DNA of 64,000 bases from Paludibacter sp. (GCA_031292575.1 JARLGX010000017.1:1-64000); one strand, 5' to 3'; shown: positions 29,438 to 39,636, counted from the stretch's first letter. Translations and numbers: made by a program. Notes: generated from the sequence alone by a model not told the origin.

Positions 29438-30343
29438 TTGAAAATAATGAAAAAAATAACAATAATTTTACTCGTAATTCTTTGCCATCAACCCATTTTT
29501 GCGCAACATCCTCCCTATAATCCTTCCAATTACGATTATTCATCAGCCTGGTTTGGACCGAATGCTAATCCGGTTCCTGAATTTACAGATGCCACTATAC
29601 CGGCAAAAACTACGTTAAGTTTAATGGCTGATTATTACTTTGGGCAAGGTGATAGAACAGAAAACGGCTATTTTAAAATAGAGTTCCCTCTCCTACCCGA
29701 GCGTGTGTCACTGAAAATCTGGTCTACAATCTTAGAAAATTATCAGGTTACTGATCAGTTGAGTGCTGCACGTGACATGGGTGGAAATACTTCGGGAACA
29801 GCAAATGGGGATATTTATGTGCAAACAAGAATTCAACTTTTAAAGGAAAGTAAAAAAGCTCCAAGTATTATATTAAATAGTACATTAAAAACTGCATCAG
29901 GAACTCATCAGGAATACAGACGTTATTTCAATACAGCCGGATATTATTTTGATGCCGAAATAGGAAAATCTATTCACACAAAAAGCAGCTTTATCAGCGA
30001 AATACGTGGAGTTGCGAATGTTGGCTTTATGTGCTGGGATACTGAAAGACAAAGTACGCAAGATGATGCGCCCATGTATGGCGGTAAAATTATTATTGGA
30101 AATGATAACTGGAAACTGGAAAATACGCTTTCGGGTTACTGGGGATGGATGCACACAAATAAAAGTTATGGAAGCGATTATGGAGATGCTCCTATGATTT
30201 ATACTTTGAAACTTATAAAACAAACAAAGACTATAAATTATTTTGCACAATACGAATATGGAATTCATGATTATCCATACAATCAAATCCGTGTTGGAGT
30301 GAGTTTTACAATTGATAAATTGACTCCGAAATTTTCAAAATAA
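29438..30343 (+). CDS. Secreted/outer-membrane hypothetical protein
   Basis: Signal peptide ITIILLVILCHQPIFAQ; beta-strand-rich; no family recognised. Confidence 0.7.
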   Translation: MKIMKKITIILLVILCHQPIFAQHPPYNPSNYDYSSAWFGPNANPVPEFTDATIPAKTTLSLMADYYFGQGDRTENGYFKIEFPLLPERVSLKIWSTILENYQVTDQLSAARDMGGNTSGTANGDIYVQTRIQLLKESKKAPSIILNSTLKTASGTHQEYRRYFNTAGYYFDAEIGKSIHTKSSFISEIRGVANVGFMCWDTERQSTQDDAPMYGGKIIIGNDNWKLENTLSGYWGWMHTNKSYGSDYGDAPMIYTLKLIKQTKTINYFAQYEYGIHDYPYNQIRVGVSFTIDKLTPKFSK

Positions 30344-30376
30344 TGCAGATTTGATTGTGCACAATTAAAAACAAAA

Positions 30377-31639
30377 ATGATTAGAGAAGATATAGAAATA
30401 ATGGCTCCAGCTGGCTCGTGGGAAAGTCTTTCGGCAGCCATAAAAGCCGGTGCCGATTCGGTATATTTCGGCATCGAAAAACTGAATATGCGTAGCAAAT
30501 CAAGCAGTAACTTTACTACCGAAGATTTGCGTGAAATTGTGCGTATTTGCAAAGAAAATAATGTAAAAAGCTATCTGACTGTCAATACAATTTTGTACGA
30601 CAATGACCTGACATTGATGCGCGAAATTATTGATGTAGCCAAAGAATCAAACGTTTCAGCCATTATTGCAGCCGATGTGGCTGCCTTGATGTACGCCAAC
30701 AGCATTGGTGTGGAAATTCATTTATCAACACAATTGAATATTTCCAATGTAGAATCATTAAAGTTTTACGCACAATTTGCCGACGTGGTGGTTTTGGCGC
30801 GTGAACTGAACATGGAACAAGTGGCTGAAATATATCATGCCATCGAAAAAGATAATATTCTGGGCAAAAACGGAAAACCCATTCGTATAGAAATGTTTTG
30901 CCACGGTGCGCTGTGCATGGCGGTTTCGGGTAAATGTTACCTGAGTTTGCACGAAAAAAATGTGTCGGCCAACCGCGGTGCCTGCAACCAAATTTGCCGA
31001 CGCGGTTACACGGTCAAAGACAAAGATTCCGAAATTGAGCTGGAAATCGACAATGAATATATCATGTCGCCCAAAGACCTGAAAACAATTGGATTTATTG
31101 ACGAATTATTGAAAGCAGGTGTGCGTGTTTTTAAAATTGAAGGCAGGGCACGTGGTGCGGAATATGTAAAAACAGTGGTTAGCTGTTACAACGAAGCCAT
31201 TGAATCGTGCCTCGACGGAACGTTTTCTGACGCAAAAGTAGCTGCTTGGGATATCCGCCTTAGCAAAGTATTTAATCGTGGATTTTGGAACGGCTATTAC
31301 CTCGGACAGCGTCTTGGCGAATGGAGCAATAACTACGGGTCGGAAGCCACACACAAAAAAATTTACGTAGCTAAATGCACCAATTACTTCAGTAAATTAG
31401 GTGTTGCAGAATTTTTGTTGGAAGCGCAATATCTTTCGGTTGGAGATGAAATACTGATTACCGGCGAAACTACCGGAGCTTACGAAGACACGGTTAAAGA
31501 AATTCGTGTTCAATTAAACCCAGTGGATAAGGTAGAAAAAGGAACTTACTTTTCGATTAAAACCAATGAATTAATACGGCGGAATGATAAGTTATTTAAG
31601 ATAGTTCCAACGGAACATGCAACAAAAAAAGCGGAATAA
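30377..31639 (+). CDS. Peptidase U32 family protein (YegQ/TrhP-like)
   Basis: MAPAGSWESLSAAIKAGADSVYFGIEKLNMR, MFCHGALCMAVSGKCYLSLHEKNVSANRGACNQICRRGY. Confidence 0.93.
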   Translation: MIREDIEIMAPAGSWESLSAAIKAGADSVYFGIEKLNMRSKSSSNFTTEDLREIVRICKENNVKSYLTVNTILYDNDLTLMREIIDVAKESNVSAIIAADVAALMYANSIGVEIHLSTQLNISNVESLKFYAQFADVVVLARELNMEQVAEIYHAIEKDNILGKNGKPIRIEMFCHGALCMAVSGKCYLSLHEKNVSANRGACNQICRRGYTVKDKDSEIELEIDNEYIMSPKDLKTIGFIDELLKAGVRVFKIEGRARGAEYVKTVVSCYNEAIESCLDGTFSDAKVAAWDIRLSKVFNRGFWNGYYLGQRLGEWSNNYGSEATHKKIYVAKCTNYFSKLGVAEFLLEAQYLSVGDEILITGETTGAYEDTVKEIRVQLNPVDKVEKGTYFSIKTNELIRRNDKLFKIVPTEHATKKAE

Positions 31640-31653
31640 GTTCCGCTTTTTTA
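31626..31653 (+). terminator. Terminator overlapping the stop codon of the U32 gene
   Basis: AAAGCGGAA-taag-TTCCGCTTTTTT; the TAA stop (31637-31639) lies in the loop. Confidence 0.85.
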
Positions 31654-31662
31654 TTTATTACC

Positions 31663-31704
31663 GGGTTTCGCGGTTTGTAACCGCGGTTATAAACCGCGAA
31701 ACCC
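31663..31704. repeat. 42-bp inverted repeat with nested CCGCGG
   Basis: GGGTTTCGCGGTTT-gtaaccgcggttat-AAACCGCGAAACCC; perfect 14-bp arms. Confidence 0.88.
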
Positions 31705-31709
31705 AAAAC

Positions 31710-32126
31710 TCACACCCAACTCGGCCTTCCCATTCCTTTACGCATCATAAACCTATAGAAACCTGAGTAACTACCAAAGCCCAGTCGTTTAGCCACATCA
31801 CGCAACTCTTTCTTATTGTCTTTCAGCAGGTCGGCAGCCATAAGCAGAACGTATGCTTCTGTAAAATCAGTATAAGACATGCCCGTGAGAGTCAAAACAG
31901 ATATGCACATTTCAACTCGCTTAATGCCAAGCAAAGCGGCATGATAGTCACCGGTATGGATACCATGTAGGTGGAGATCGCCTACAAAAGCATCGAGAAA
32001 AGCACCGCCTGTGGGGCGAAAACCGTTGGTAGGAGTTTCATTCGGGCCGTCAGCTTCGAACGTATCGGGTTCGTTCATGTTGATGTACAGCTCAGCCGGA
32101 GTGTATTGTTTGAAGGTTGCTTTCAT
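31710..32126 (-). CDS. Hypothetical protein with C-terminal AraC-like HTH
   Basis: LRDVAKRLGFGSYSGFYRFMMRKGMGRPSW resembles an AraC-type HTH; start MKATFKQY chosen. Confidence 0.65.
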   Translation of the reverse strand: MKATFKQYTPAELYINMNEPDTFEADGPNETPTNGFRPTGGAFLDAFVGDLHLHGIHTGDYHAALLGIKRVEMCISVLTLTGMSYTDFTEAYVLLMAADLLKDNKKELRDVAKRLGFGSYSGFYRFMMRKGMGRPSWV

Positions 32127-32188
32127 GTAAGTTGATTTTGGGTTATTGTTGTGCAAAAATAACAATAATTTTTAATTCAAAATAAAAA

Positions 32189-32440
32189 TCAATGAATTAA
32201 ATATTGCCAATGATATATCAGCCGCACTTTCCTAAACATGGGAAATTGCGGCTGATATATAGTTGGCAATTTCCAAAGAATAAAATATTGCCGCTGATAA
32301 CTTGTTGGCAATTTCCGAACATTGGGAAAGTGCGGCTGATATATCATTGGCAATATCCGAAGTAAATAAAATTGCCGCTGATAACTCAGCGGCAATTCTA
32401 CAAGATTTATAATTGCGAGCTAATAGTCAGCCGCAATATT
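32189..32440 (-). repeat. 42-bp imperfect tandem repeat array (about 5 units plus a degenerate flank)
   Basis: Minus-strand units start TTGCC(g/a)..TATCAGC(g/c)GCAATTT..., every 42 bp; translation MPLSYQRQFYLLRI / LPMIYQPHFPNVRK / LPTSYQRQYFILWK / LPTIYQPQFPMFRK / VRLIYHWQYLIH. Confidence 0.9.
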
Positions 32441-33385
32441 TCAACTCATTTCCAGCATTCTCAAAATAGGTTTTACGGCTTTCACTCGTATTTCTTCGTC
32501 TATCAATATTTCGGGAGTTTCATTCAGCAAGCAATTATAGAGCTTTTCGAGTGTATTCAAGCGCATAAAATTGCATTCGTTGCAGGCACAGGTGCTGTCG
32601 TTTGGCGGTACGGGAATAAATTCCTTATCGGGGTTTTGCTTTTGCATTTCGTGAAGAATACCACTTTCAGTAGCCACCAAAAACGATTTTTTTTCGGAAG
32701 CAGTGGCATAATTAAGCAAAGCTTGAGTACTACCAATAAAATCGGCCATTACCAAAACTGTTTTCTTACATTCGGGGTGTGCTATAATTTCAGCTCCGGG
32801 ATGTTCAGCTTTTAATTTCACCAACTTTTCAACAGAGAATTGCTCGTGTACATGGCATGCTCCATCCCATAGTAACATACTGCGTCCGGTCACACTGTTG
32901 ATATAATTTCCCAAATTCCGGTCGGGGCCAAAAATGATTTTCGCATCTTTGGGAAACATACCGACAATTTTCTTGGCATTGGTCGAAGTCACCACCACAT
33001 CAGTAAGTGCTTTGACGGCTGCTGTGGTATTTACGTACGAAATGACAGTATGGTCGGGATGCGCCTTGGTAAATGCTTCAAACGCATCCGCAGGGCAACT
33101 GTCGGCCAACGAGCAGCCGGCATTGATATCGGGAACGAGTACTTTTTTCGCAGGTGAAAGAATTTTGGCAGTTTCGCCCATAAAATGAACGCCGCAAAGC
33201 ACAATAATGTCGGCATCGGTTTTAGCAGCCCATTGTGCCAAAGCCAGGCTGTCGCCAACATGATCGGCAATATCCTGAATATCGCCGGTTTGGTAGTAAT
33301 GAGCCATAATCACAGCATTTTTTTCTTTTTTCAGCTGATTGATGGCATTTATAAGTTGAGTTGTTTCCATTGTCAGAGTTTTCAA
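32441..33385 (-). CDS. nadA: Quinolinate synthase
   Basis: [65 protein letters not shown]. Confidence 0.97.
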   Translation of the reverse strand: MKTLTMETTQLINAINQLKKEKNAVIMAHYYQTGDIQDIADHVGDSLALAQWAAKTDADIIVLCGVHFMGETAKILSPAKKVLVPDINAGCSLADSCPADAFEAFTKAHPDHTVISYVNTTAAVKALTDVVVTSTNAKKIVGMFPKDAKIIFGPDRNLGNYINSVTGRSMLLWDGACHVHEQFSVEKLVKLKAEHPGAEIIAHPECKKTVLVMADFIGSTQALLNYATASEKKSFLVATESGILHEMQKQNPDKEFIPVPPNDSTCACNECNFMRLNTLEKLYNCLLNETPEILIDEEIRVKAVKPILRMLEMS

Positions 33386-33818
33386 AACTATATTTATATT
33401 ATTCTTTTTATTTTTTAAAAAAACTTTATGAAGATAATAATAGGGTGTTCATAAGGTTGATAAAAATAATGCTAAAAGCTTGCATAATCCATTATAAAAA
33501 ATCTACTCGCTCATATCAACAATTTAAAATGAATTATTCCTTTCAAAATAAGAAAAATACAAACTTTATCAACACCTTGTTAATAACTGCAAAGTTAGAA
33601 AGTTTTTGCCAACCCTTATGCTCATAACTGCACAAAACTGGTTAAAAGAACGGTATAAAAAATGTGCTAACTAATTTGGTGAAGTCAAAATAATCGATAA
33701 GTGGAAATGGTTTTTGCTTCTCCAAATTTAGTTGTAATATTTCTATCACGTGTTTTCAGTAAGTTTTCAACAGGTTATTGATAGGTTATAACTCCATTTC
33801 TGAGCATGTACAAACATA

Positions 33819-33850
33819 AAAAAAGCGAAGAATAATTTCCTCGCTTTTTC
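33819..33850 (-). terminator. Terminator after the SDR gene
   Basis: AAAAAGCGA...TCGCTTTTT hairpin just beyond the 33878 stop. Confidence 0.75.
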
Positions 33851-33877
33851 GGTATGTTATTAGAAAGATAATTGTTA

Positions 33878-34699
33878 TCAGGCATAAAGTAAACCCACAA
33901 TCCACAAACGAAGTTTGGCGGGAAGAATGTTGAACAATACACAAATAACTTTGTATTGCAATCCGGGAACTACGGTTACTTTCATGCGCTTACTCATTAT
34001 TTGATTTACCATTTGTTTGGCTACAATTTTGGCGTCCATGCCGTTTTGTTCGTCCTTTTCCATTTTACCCACCGAAGTTTTCATTGTTTGGTAATAAACC
34101 GAGTCGGTTGATTGGGATTTAGCGGTATATTTTCTGGCAGAGGTAAAATCTGTTTTTGTATCGCCCGGCAATACCGTGCAACACTGAATACCGTATGGTT
34201 TTACTTCCAATGCCAGGGCTTGCATAAAAATAGACAAAGCAGATTTAGCAGCCGAGTAAAATGCTTGAAAAGGAATGGGAACAACTGCTGCAACTGACGA
34301 AGTAGTCAAAACTTTACCATAACCTTGCGCACGAAATACAGGTAAACAGGCATTAATCGTGTTGACCGTTCCAAAAAAATTAGTCTCGAACTGATAACGC
34401 ATCTCTTCATTGGAGGTGTCTTCGATAGAACCGGCAATACCATTTCCTGCATTGCAAATAACAGCATCCAACCGTTTATTTTCTTTCAAAATTTGAGCTA
34501 CGACTGAAGCAATTTCTTCTTCTTTGGTTATATCCATTTTAACTGGAATCAACTCCCCTGCTCCATTCGAAGCTTTTTGAGAAGTTCCACCACGCCGTGA
34601 AGCCGCATAAACGCGAACACCTTTTTCCATTAGTTGCATTGCTGCCGAGAGTCCAATACCCGCACTGGCACCAGTAATTAACACCACTTTTGTTTCCAT
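33878..34699 (-). CDS. Short-chain dehydrogenase/reductase
   Basis: VVLITGASAGIGLSAAMQL, CNAGNG, YSAAKSALS. Confidence 0.92.
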   Translation of the reverse strand: METKVVLITGASAGIGLSAAMQLMEKGVRVYAASRRGGTSQKASNGAGELIPVKMDITKEEEIASVVAQILKENKRLDAVICNAGNGIAGSIEDTSNEEMRYQFETNFFGTVNTINACLPVFRAQGYGKVLTTSSVAAVVPIPFQAFYSAAKSALSIFMQALALEVKPYGIQCCTVLPGDTKTDFTSARKYTAKSQSTDSVYYQTMKTSVGKMEKDEQNGMDAKIVAKQMVNQIMSKRMKVTVVPGLQYKVICVLFNILPAKLRLWIVGLLYA

Positions 34700-34823
34700 T
34701 TTATCAATAAAAAATTATTAGGTTGCAAATATACTGATTATTAAAATAAATCTTATTTATAAAATAGAATAATTTGATAAAAGATTTGTTACTTTTGTGT
34801 AAATTATTTTTAAACAAGATATA

Positions 34824-35801
34824 ATGAACGTTTTGGTCACGGGTGCAAACGGTTTGTTGGGACACCATGTTATTTTTGAATTGATGAAAGAAAAGCATTC
34901 AATTCGTGTAATAGTTAGAAACACAAAGAGTATTTTTTTCGATTTTTCAAAAATTGAAATTTTTCAGGGAAATTTCATGAATCGTCAAAATTTAAAACAA
35001 GCAGCAAAAGGATGCGATGCAATAATTCATATTGCAGGAGTTACAGCCACTAATTTATTGTATTTCGATGATTATAGAAAAATAAATGTAGATGGAACTG
35101 CTATGGTTTTAAAAGTAGCTAATGAATTAAATATAAACACAGTAGTTTATGTAAGTTCGTCTAATACCATTGGGTTTGGGAGTGAACAACAGCCAGCCGA
35201 TGAACGTTTAAATATTGAATTTCCTTTTACAAAATCCTTTTACGCCAGGAGTAAGTTCCAGGCCGAGAGATTAATGATAGAGGCTTCAAAATTACCCAAT
35301 AAACGCTATGTAATTATCAATCCAACTTTTATGTTGGGCGCTTATGATTCAAAGCCAAGCTCCGGTAAGTTAATACTTATGGGTTATAATCGTAAGTTGC
35401 TATTTATTCCCAAAGGAGGAAAGAATTTTGTGTCGGCAAATGATGTTGCAAAATCCATTTGCAATGCTTTGATTCAGGGGAATAATGGCGAAAAGTATTT
35501 GGCTTCGGGATACAATCTTTCATTCAAAGAATATTATGAAATTCAAAAACAAATAGGTAATTATAAACAATACATTGTTGAGATGCCCAATTTTTTATTG
35601 ATTTTAATTGGTAAAATTGGTGATTTGTTACGGTTTTCCGGGGTAAGAACCGAGCTTTGTTCAATGAATTTAAGGCAGCTCATTATACAGGAGTATTATA
35701 ACAATCAAAAGGCAAAGTCAGAACTCAACATGCCACAAACCGAAGTAAAAGTAGCGGCAGAAGAAGCAATTAATTGGTTTAAGGAGAATGGAATGATTTG
35801 A
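34824..35801 (+). CDS. NAD-dependent epimerase/dehydratase family protein
   Basis: MNVLVTGANGLLGHHVIFEL, DAIIHIAGVTATN, YARSKFQAERL. Confidence 0.9.
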   Translation: MNVLVTGANGLLGHHVIFELMKEKHSIRVIVRNTKSIFFDFSKIEIFQGNFMNRQNLKQAAKGCDAIIHIAGVTATNLLYFDDYRKINVDGTAMVLKVANELNINTVVYVSSSNTIGFGSEQQPADERLNIEFPFTKSFYARSKFQAERLMIEASKLPNKRYVIINPTFMLGAYDSKPSSGKLILMGYNRKLLFIPKGGKNFVSANDVAKSICNALIQGNNGEKYLASGYNLSFKEYYEIQKQIGNYKQYIVEMPNFLLILIGKIGDLLRFSGVRTELCSMNLRQLIIQEYYNNQKAKSELNMPQTEVKVAAEEAINWFKENGMI

Positions 35802-35820
35802 TTTAGGATACAAATCATAA

Positions 35821-37104
35821 ATGTTTGAGCAATTGATAATAACTTGCCAAATGAAAAATTCTAAAAAAATAAAGTCAGTAAAATTTAGTTCATCAAAAGT
35901 AACATTCTGGTGGTTAATGGTTGTCTTTATTTTTTTTGTATCGAATATTTCAGCCACTAAAAAACCCAAAAGAATTCTATCAATGCCATTTGAAATGGCC
36001 GGCAGTTATGTTATTGTAAAAGTAAAGATTAACGATTCATCGCCACTAAGCCTGATTTTAGATTCAGGAATCAGAAACACGCTCATTACCGATTTAGAGT
36101 CTGGCGACAAAATAACCATTAATTACTCAAACGTAAAAGAATTAATGGGACTTGGCGGTGGTAGTCAATTGCAGGCTTATACAAGCGACTATAATACAAT
36201 TAGAATTAAAAATTTAAAACTGGATTATAAAACGGTATATGTGCTTCAGAATGATGTTTTCAATTTGTCGAAACACACCGGAATGAAAATAAACGGACTA
36301 ATTGGGGTAGATTTTTTTCGGGATTATGTTGTTGAAATAAATTATACTACCAACCGAATTAATTTTTACGATCCGTCTACTTTTGTAATGCCTAAAGGTT
36401 ATGAATCGCTTCCAATTTCTATTGAATCGCAAAAAATGTTTGTGGAATTATCGGTTTTGGAATCAGATAGCACCCGTAAACAAGCAAGAATGTTGATTGA
36501 TACGGGAGCTGAATTGAATGCTTGGTTTCAAACATTCACTAAAAATTCAGTTCACAAACCTCCAAAGTGGGTTCAGGGCACTATTGGTGAAGGTCTGAAT
36601 GGACTTATTACCGGGAGATATGGACATATTCCGCAAATTTGTTTTGGAAATTTCTGCTTGAAAAATCCTATTGTGGCTTTTCCCGATTCTGCTACTATTT
36701 CAGGCATTATAGCAAATTCGCACAGGGATGGAACCATTGGAAGTGAACTGCTTAGCAGGTTCAATTTGTTTGTGGATTACATGAATAGAAAAATTTATTT
36801 CAAACCAAATTCAAAATTTAAGAGACCATATTCGTATAATGTAGCTGGAATTGAAATAATTCAACTTACGTCTCTTTTTTCATTAACAGAAGTTTTTGAT
36901 GTATGGAAAAATTCGCCGGCAGATTTTGCCGGTGTCAAAGAAGGTGATCAAATAATTGAAATTAATGGAAATAATGCCTTTCAAATGACAATAAACGAAA
37001 TAAGAAAAATTTTTGAGACGCCTTCGAAGCATCCTTTAAACCTTACGTTACGAAGAGATAATAAAGAAATTAAAGTTCAAATTGATATGAAAGATAGAAT
37101 TTGA
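35821..37104 (+). CDS. Retropepsin-like aspartyl protease with C-terminal PDZ domain
   Basis: Two aspartyl-type motifs (LSLILDSGIRNTLI; ARMLIDTGAELNAW), PDZ VWKNSPADFAGVKEGDQIIEINGNNAF; start may be downstream (MKNSKKIK). Confidence 0.85.
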   Translation: MFEQLIITCQMKNSKKIKSVKFSSSKVTFWWLMVVFIFFVSNISATKKPKRILSMPFEMAGSYVIVKVKINDSSPLSLILDSGIRNTLITDLESGDKITINYSNVKELMGLGGGSQLQAYTSDYNTIRIKNLKLDYKTVYVLQNDVFNLSKHTGMKINGLIGVDFFRDYVVEINYTTNRINFYDPSTFVMPKGYESLPISIESQKMFVELSVLESDSTRKQARMLIDTGAELNAWFQTFTKNSVHKPPKWVQGTIGEGLNGLITGRYGHIPQICFGNFCLKNPIVAFPDSATISGIIANSHRDGTIGSELLSRFNLFVDYMNRKIYFKPNSKFKRPYSYNVAGIEIIQLTSLFSLTEVFDVWKNSPADFAGVKEGDQIIEINGNNAFQMTINEIRKIFETPSKHPLNLTLRRDNKEIKVQIDMKDRI

Positions 37105-37221
37105 AAACAAAAATGGTTTGATATTTTCTGTAAAAATTGCATCAAATAAGCATCGATTTATTTACTAGTCAAATATACTTTTTATTTTTTGCAAACTTCT
37201 GTAGAAATTAACTCCTCTAAA

Positions 37222-37259
37222 CAAAAAAGAGCTGAAATATTATATTTCAGCTCTTTTTT
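37222..37259. terminator. Bidirectional terminator between convergent genes
   Basis: AAAAAAGAGCTGAAA-tattata-TTTCAGCTCTTTTTT. Confidence 0.92.
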
Positions 37260-37279
37260 ACAACTTGAAATTAAGATAC

Positions 37280-38179
37280 TTATTTTACAACTTGTTTTAA
37301 TGAATTTTCGATATTACCTGGAGCTGACATTATTTTAGTAAATGTACCCATAGTTAAATCAGGAAATGAAAGTGCAATTCGGTAGCGTCCATGAAGCATT
37401 ACTACTTTGTTCCCCCAAACCAGCACTTCGTAAGGCAAAAATGCAGTATGTTTGGGTTGACTAATATCAATAATCGGAAGAAATTTACTTTCACCTTTTT
37501 CGCCAGAAATCGCCAGATTGTAAAGTGTTAAGTCTTTGCCAGGAATAGTGACTTTGGAAACTAATTTAATATCAGACACACCTTTTTTCAAATTTCCGTC
37601 AATTTTAGCAACTGCATCAGTGTAGTTATCAAACTTAGCAAGTTCAATTATGTCATTAAAATATGGCATAGCAATCATGTAGTGATAATTTTGCAAGCTT
37701 TTTTCAGTCAGGCCATTTTTCGATCCAAAAGGTTTATTGCTTAACTCGCCTAAAGCTTTCATTGTGTTTTCTAAATGATTAGTAAGTGCGGTGTAATTAG
37801 CCGATACTTTAGCATAATCTGTTCTAAAGTAGGCATTTCCCCAGTAAATTGGATTAGTGTAAGACACAACAGTTTTCCCATTTTCGTTTGTGATTCCAAC
37901 ACGCAAAGTAGCCGCAAATCCGGTTAAACCGCCTATTTTTTTAATTGCATTTTCAAGTTCAACTGAGGTTATAACTATAACACAACGGTTTTTGTCATTT
38001 GCTGGCTGGTATTGACCTACGACTTTTATTCCATTTTTTTCAAGTTGCTTTTCAACTTTTTCTTGAGTAGCCAAAATAGATTCTGAACTTTCGAATCCAA
38101 CAATATACGGCTTTAAATTCTGAGCAGAAAGCCAATAAAAAGGCAAAAGAAGCATTAAAATAATTCTGATTTTTTTCAT
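37280..38179 (-). CDS. Secreted hypothetical protein
   Basis: Signal peptide MKKIRIILMLLLPFYWLSAQ; N-terminal region reminiscent of DUF302-type proteins. Confidence 0.7.
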   Translation of the reverse strand: MKKIRIILMLLLPFYWLSAQNLKPYIVGFESSESILATQEKVEKQLEKNGIKVVGQYQPANDKNRCVIVITSVELENAIKKIGGLTGFAATLRVGITNENGKTVVSYTNPIYWGNAYFRTDYAKVSANYTALTNHLENTMKALGELSNKPFGSKNGLTEKSLQNYHYMIAMPYFNDIIELAKFDNYTDAVAKIDGNLKKGVSDIKLVSKVTIPGKDLTLYNLAISGEKGESKFLPIIDISQPKHTAFLPYEVLVWGNKVVMLHGRYRIALSFPDLTMGTFTKIMSAPGNIENSLKQVVK

Positions 38180-38365
38180 ATTGTATTTACTTTAAAGTGA
38201 ATAAATGAAAGATATATTGATTTTTTACTATTTTAAAATACTTGGGTAGTTAGCAATAAAATTAATATTTAAACACTTATACCTCGCAAACATAGACAAA
38301 TTTTTTGAGTTTTTGGATAAGTTTGGTCAATAGCTTGATTTTCTAAATAAAAAAGTTATCAACAG

Positions 38366-38396
38366 TTTGCAGTTTCGAAAAAAACATCTATTTTTG
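38366..38396 (+). promoter_or_regulatory. Bacteroidetes-type promoter of rpmH
   Basis: TTTG (38366-38369) - N19 - TATTTTTG (38389-38396), matching TTTG-N19-TAnnTTTG. Confidence 0.75.
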
Positions 38397-38446
38397 CAGT
38401 CCCAAAGTCGGAAACAAGAAAATAATAACGCAAAACATAAAAAGCA

Positions 38447-38605
38447 ATGAAAAGGACATTCCAACCTTCTGTTAGAAAAAGAAAAAACAAACACGGATTT
38501 CGTGAAAGAATGGCAACAGCTAACGGACGCAGAGTATTAGCCGCCCGTCGTGCCAAAGGTAGAGCAAAACTTACAGTTGCTGATGAAGGACGCCACAAAG
38601 CGTAA
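38447..38605 (+). CDS. rpmH: 50S ribosomal protein L34 (absent from ORF track)
   Basis: [52 protein letters not shown] (52 aa). Confidence 0.98.
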   Translation: MKRTFQPSVRKRKNKHGFRERMATANGRRVLAARRAKGRAKLTVADEGRHKA

Positions 38606-38766
38606 AAATTCTGCAAAAACAGTATAAAGAAAGTAAAGACTTCCGGTAAGTTTTTACTTTTTTTGTTTTTATACCTTATTGAAGCAATAAATTCACTATT
38701 TTTGGCGTCAAATTGGTACTCTGTTTTTATTAATGTTTTTCAATTTATTATTCTGATAATCAAGTC

Positions 38767-39615
38767 TTGAAATTTATGTCAAAATTAGATATTAAAAAAT
38801 TTTGGAAAGAAACTCTCGGTGGATTTATTCTAAAAAATTTACTGATTGCAGTTGCTATTATTGTTGCACTATCCTGGGCTGCATTAATTGGCGTTGATTT
38901 CTATACACATCATGGAGAATCTGAAATAATACCTGATTTGAGGGGGTCATACGTGGAAGAAGCTGAAGTGATTTTAGCAAAAAAAGGATTATATCCTCAG
39001 GTTATTGATTCGGTTTATGTAAGAGGTAAAAAATTAGGTTCAATTATCGATCAAATTCCTCCGGCAAATTCTTCAGTAAAAAGTAACCGACCTGTTTACC
39101 TGATAATTAATTCCCGTCAGGTTCATCAAGTTACACTGCCAGAAATTAATGATGTTTCTTACCGGCAGGCTGATGCAATGTTACAATCAATTGGTTTAAG
39201 CGTTTCAAATGTTGAATACGCTCCTTCAGAATACAAAGATCTAGTTTCGGAAGTAAAATACCACGGAAGATCTATTTTACCAGGAACTCGTATACCCGAA
39301 GGAAGTGCTTTAGTCTTGGTTGTAGGAAGTGGGCTTGGTGAGGCAAATTTAACTGTTCCTGCGTTAAAAGGGAAAGGATTTGATGAGGCCAGCCAAGAAG
39401 CCGTTGCGGCATCATTTATTATTGGGGCAGTTCAATATGATGATGATCATTCAGGTAATGAGTCTGATTACATTATCTATCGGCAACGCCCTGCTGCGGG
39501 TAGTTCTATGCCGGCAGGGAGTAGAATTGATATTTATCTAACGAAAGATAAAGCGAGATTAAAAGAAGTATTTGAAGAAGATAAAAAGCAAGAAACAGAC
39601 GAACAATTTTTTTAG
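38767..39615 (+). CDS. PASTA domain-containing membrane protein
   Basis: One TM segment, then PASTA repeats (IPDLRGSYVEEAEVILAKKGLYPQVIDSVY...; VTLPEINDVSYRQADAMLQSIGL). Confidence 0.9.
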   Translation: MKFMSKLDIKKFWKETLGGFILKNLLIAVAIIVALSWAALIGVDFYTHHGESEIIPDLRGSYVEEAEVILAKKGLYPQVIDSVYVRGKKLGSIIDQIPPANSSVKSNRPVYLIINSRQVHQVTLPEINDVSYRQADAMLQSIGLSVSNVEYAPSEYKDLVSEVKYHGRSILPGTRIPEGSALVLVVGSGLGEANLTVPALKGKGFDEASQEAVAASFIIGAVQYDDDHSGNESDYIIYRQRPAAGSSMPAGSRIDIYLTKDKARLKEVFEEDKKQETDEQFF

Positions 39616-39636
39616 CATTCTCATAATAATTTAATT

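Noticed and set aside
32189-32440. CRISPR array
   Set aside because: Repeats are contiguous with no unique spacers, have an 84-bp higher-order period and no cas genes nearby; a tandem repeat instead.
32372-32815. 147-aa plus-strand ORF
   Set aside because: Mostly antisense to nadA.
33400-33870. AT-rich gap as a replication origin or ncRNA
   Set aside because: No repeated DnaA boxes or convincing structure beyond one terminator.
38354-38364. DnaA-box-like TTATCAACAG upstream of rpmH as an oriC signal
   Set aside because: Single imperfect match, no cluster and no dnaA in the window; insufficient.
38359-38616. 85-aa minus-strand ORF
   Set aside because: Exactly antisense to rpmH; the plus-strand L34 reading is unambiguous.
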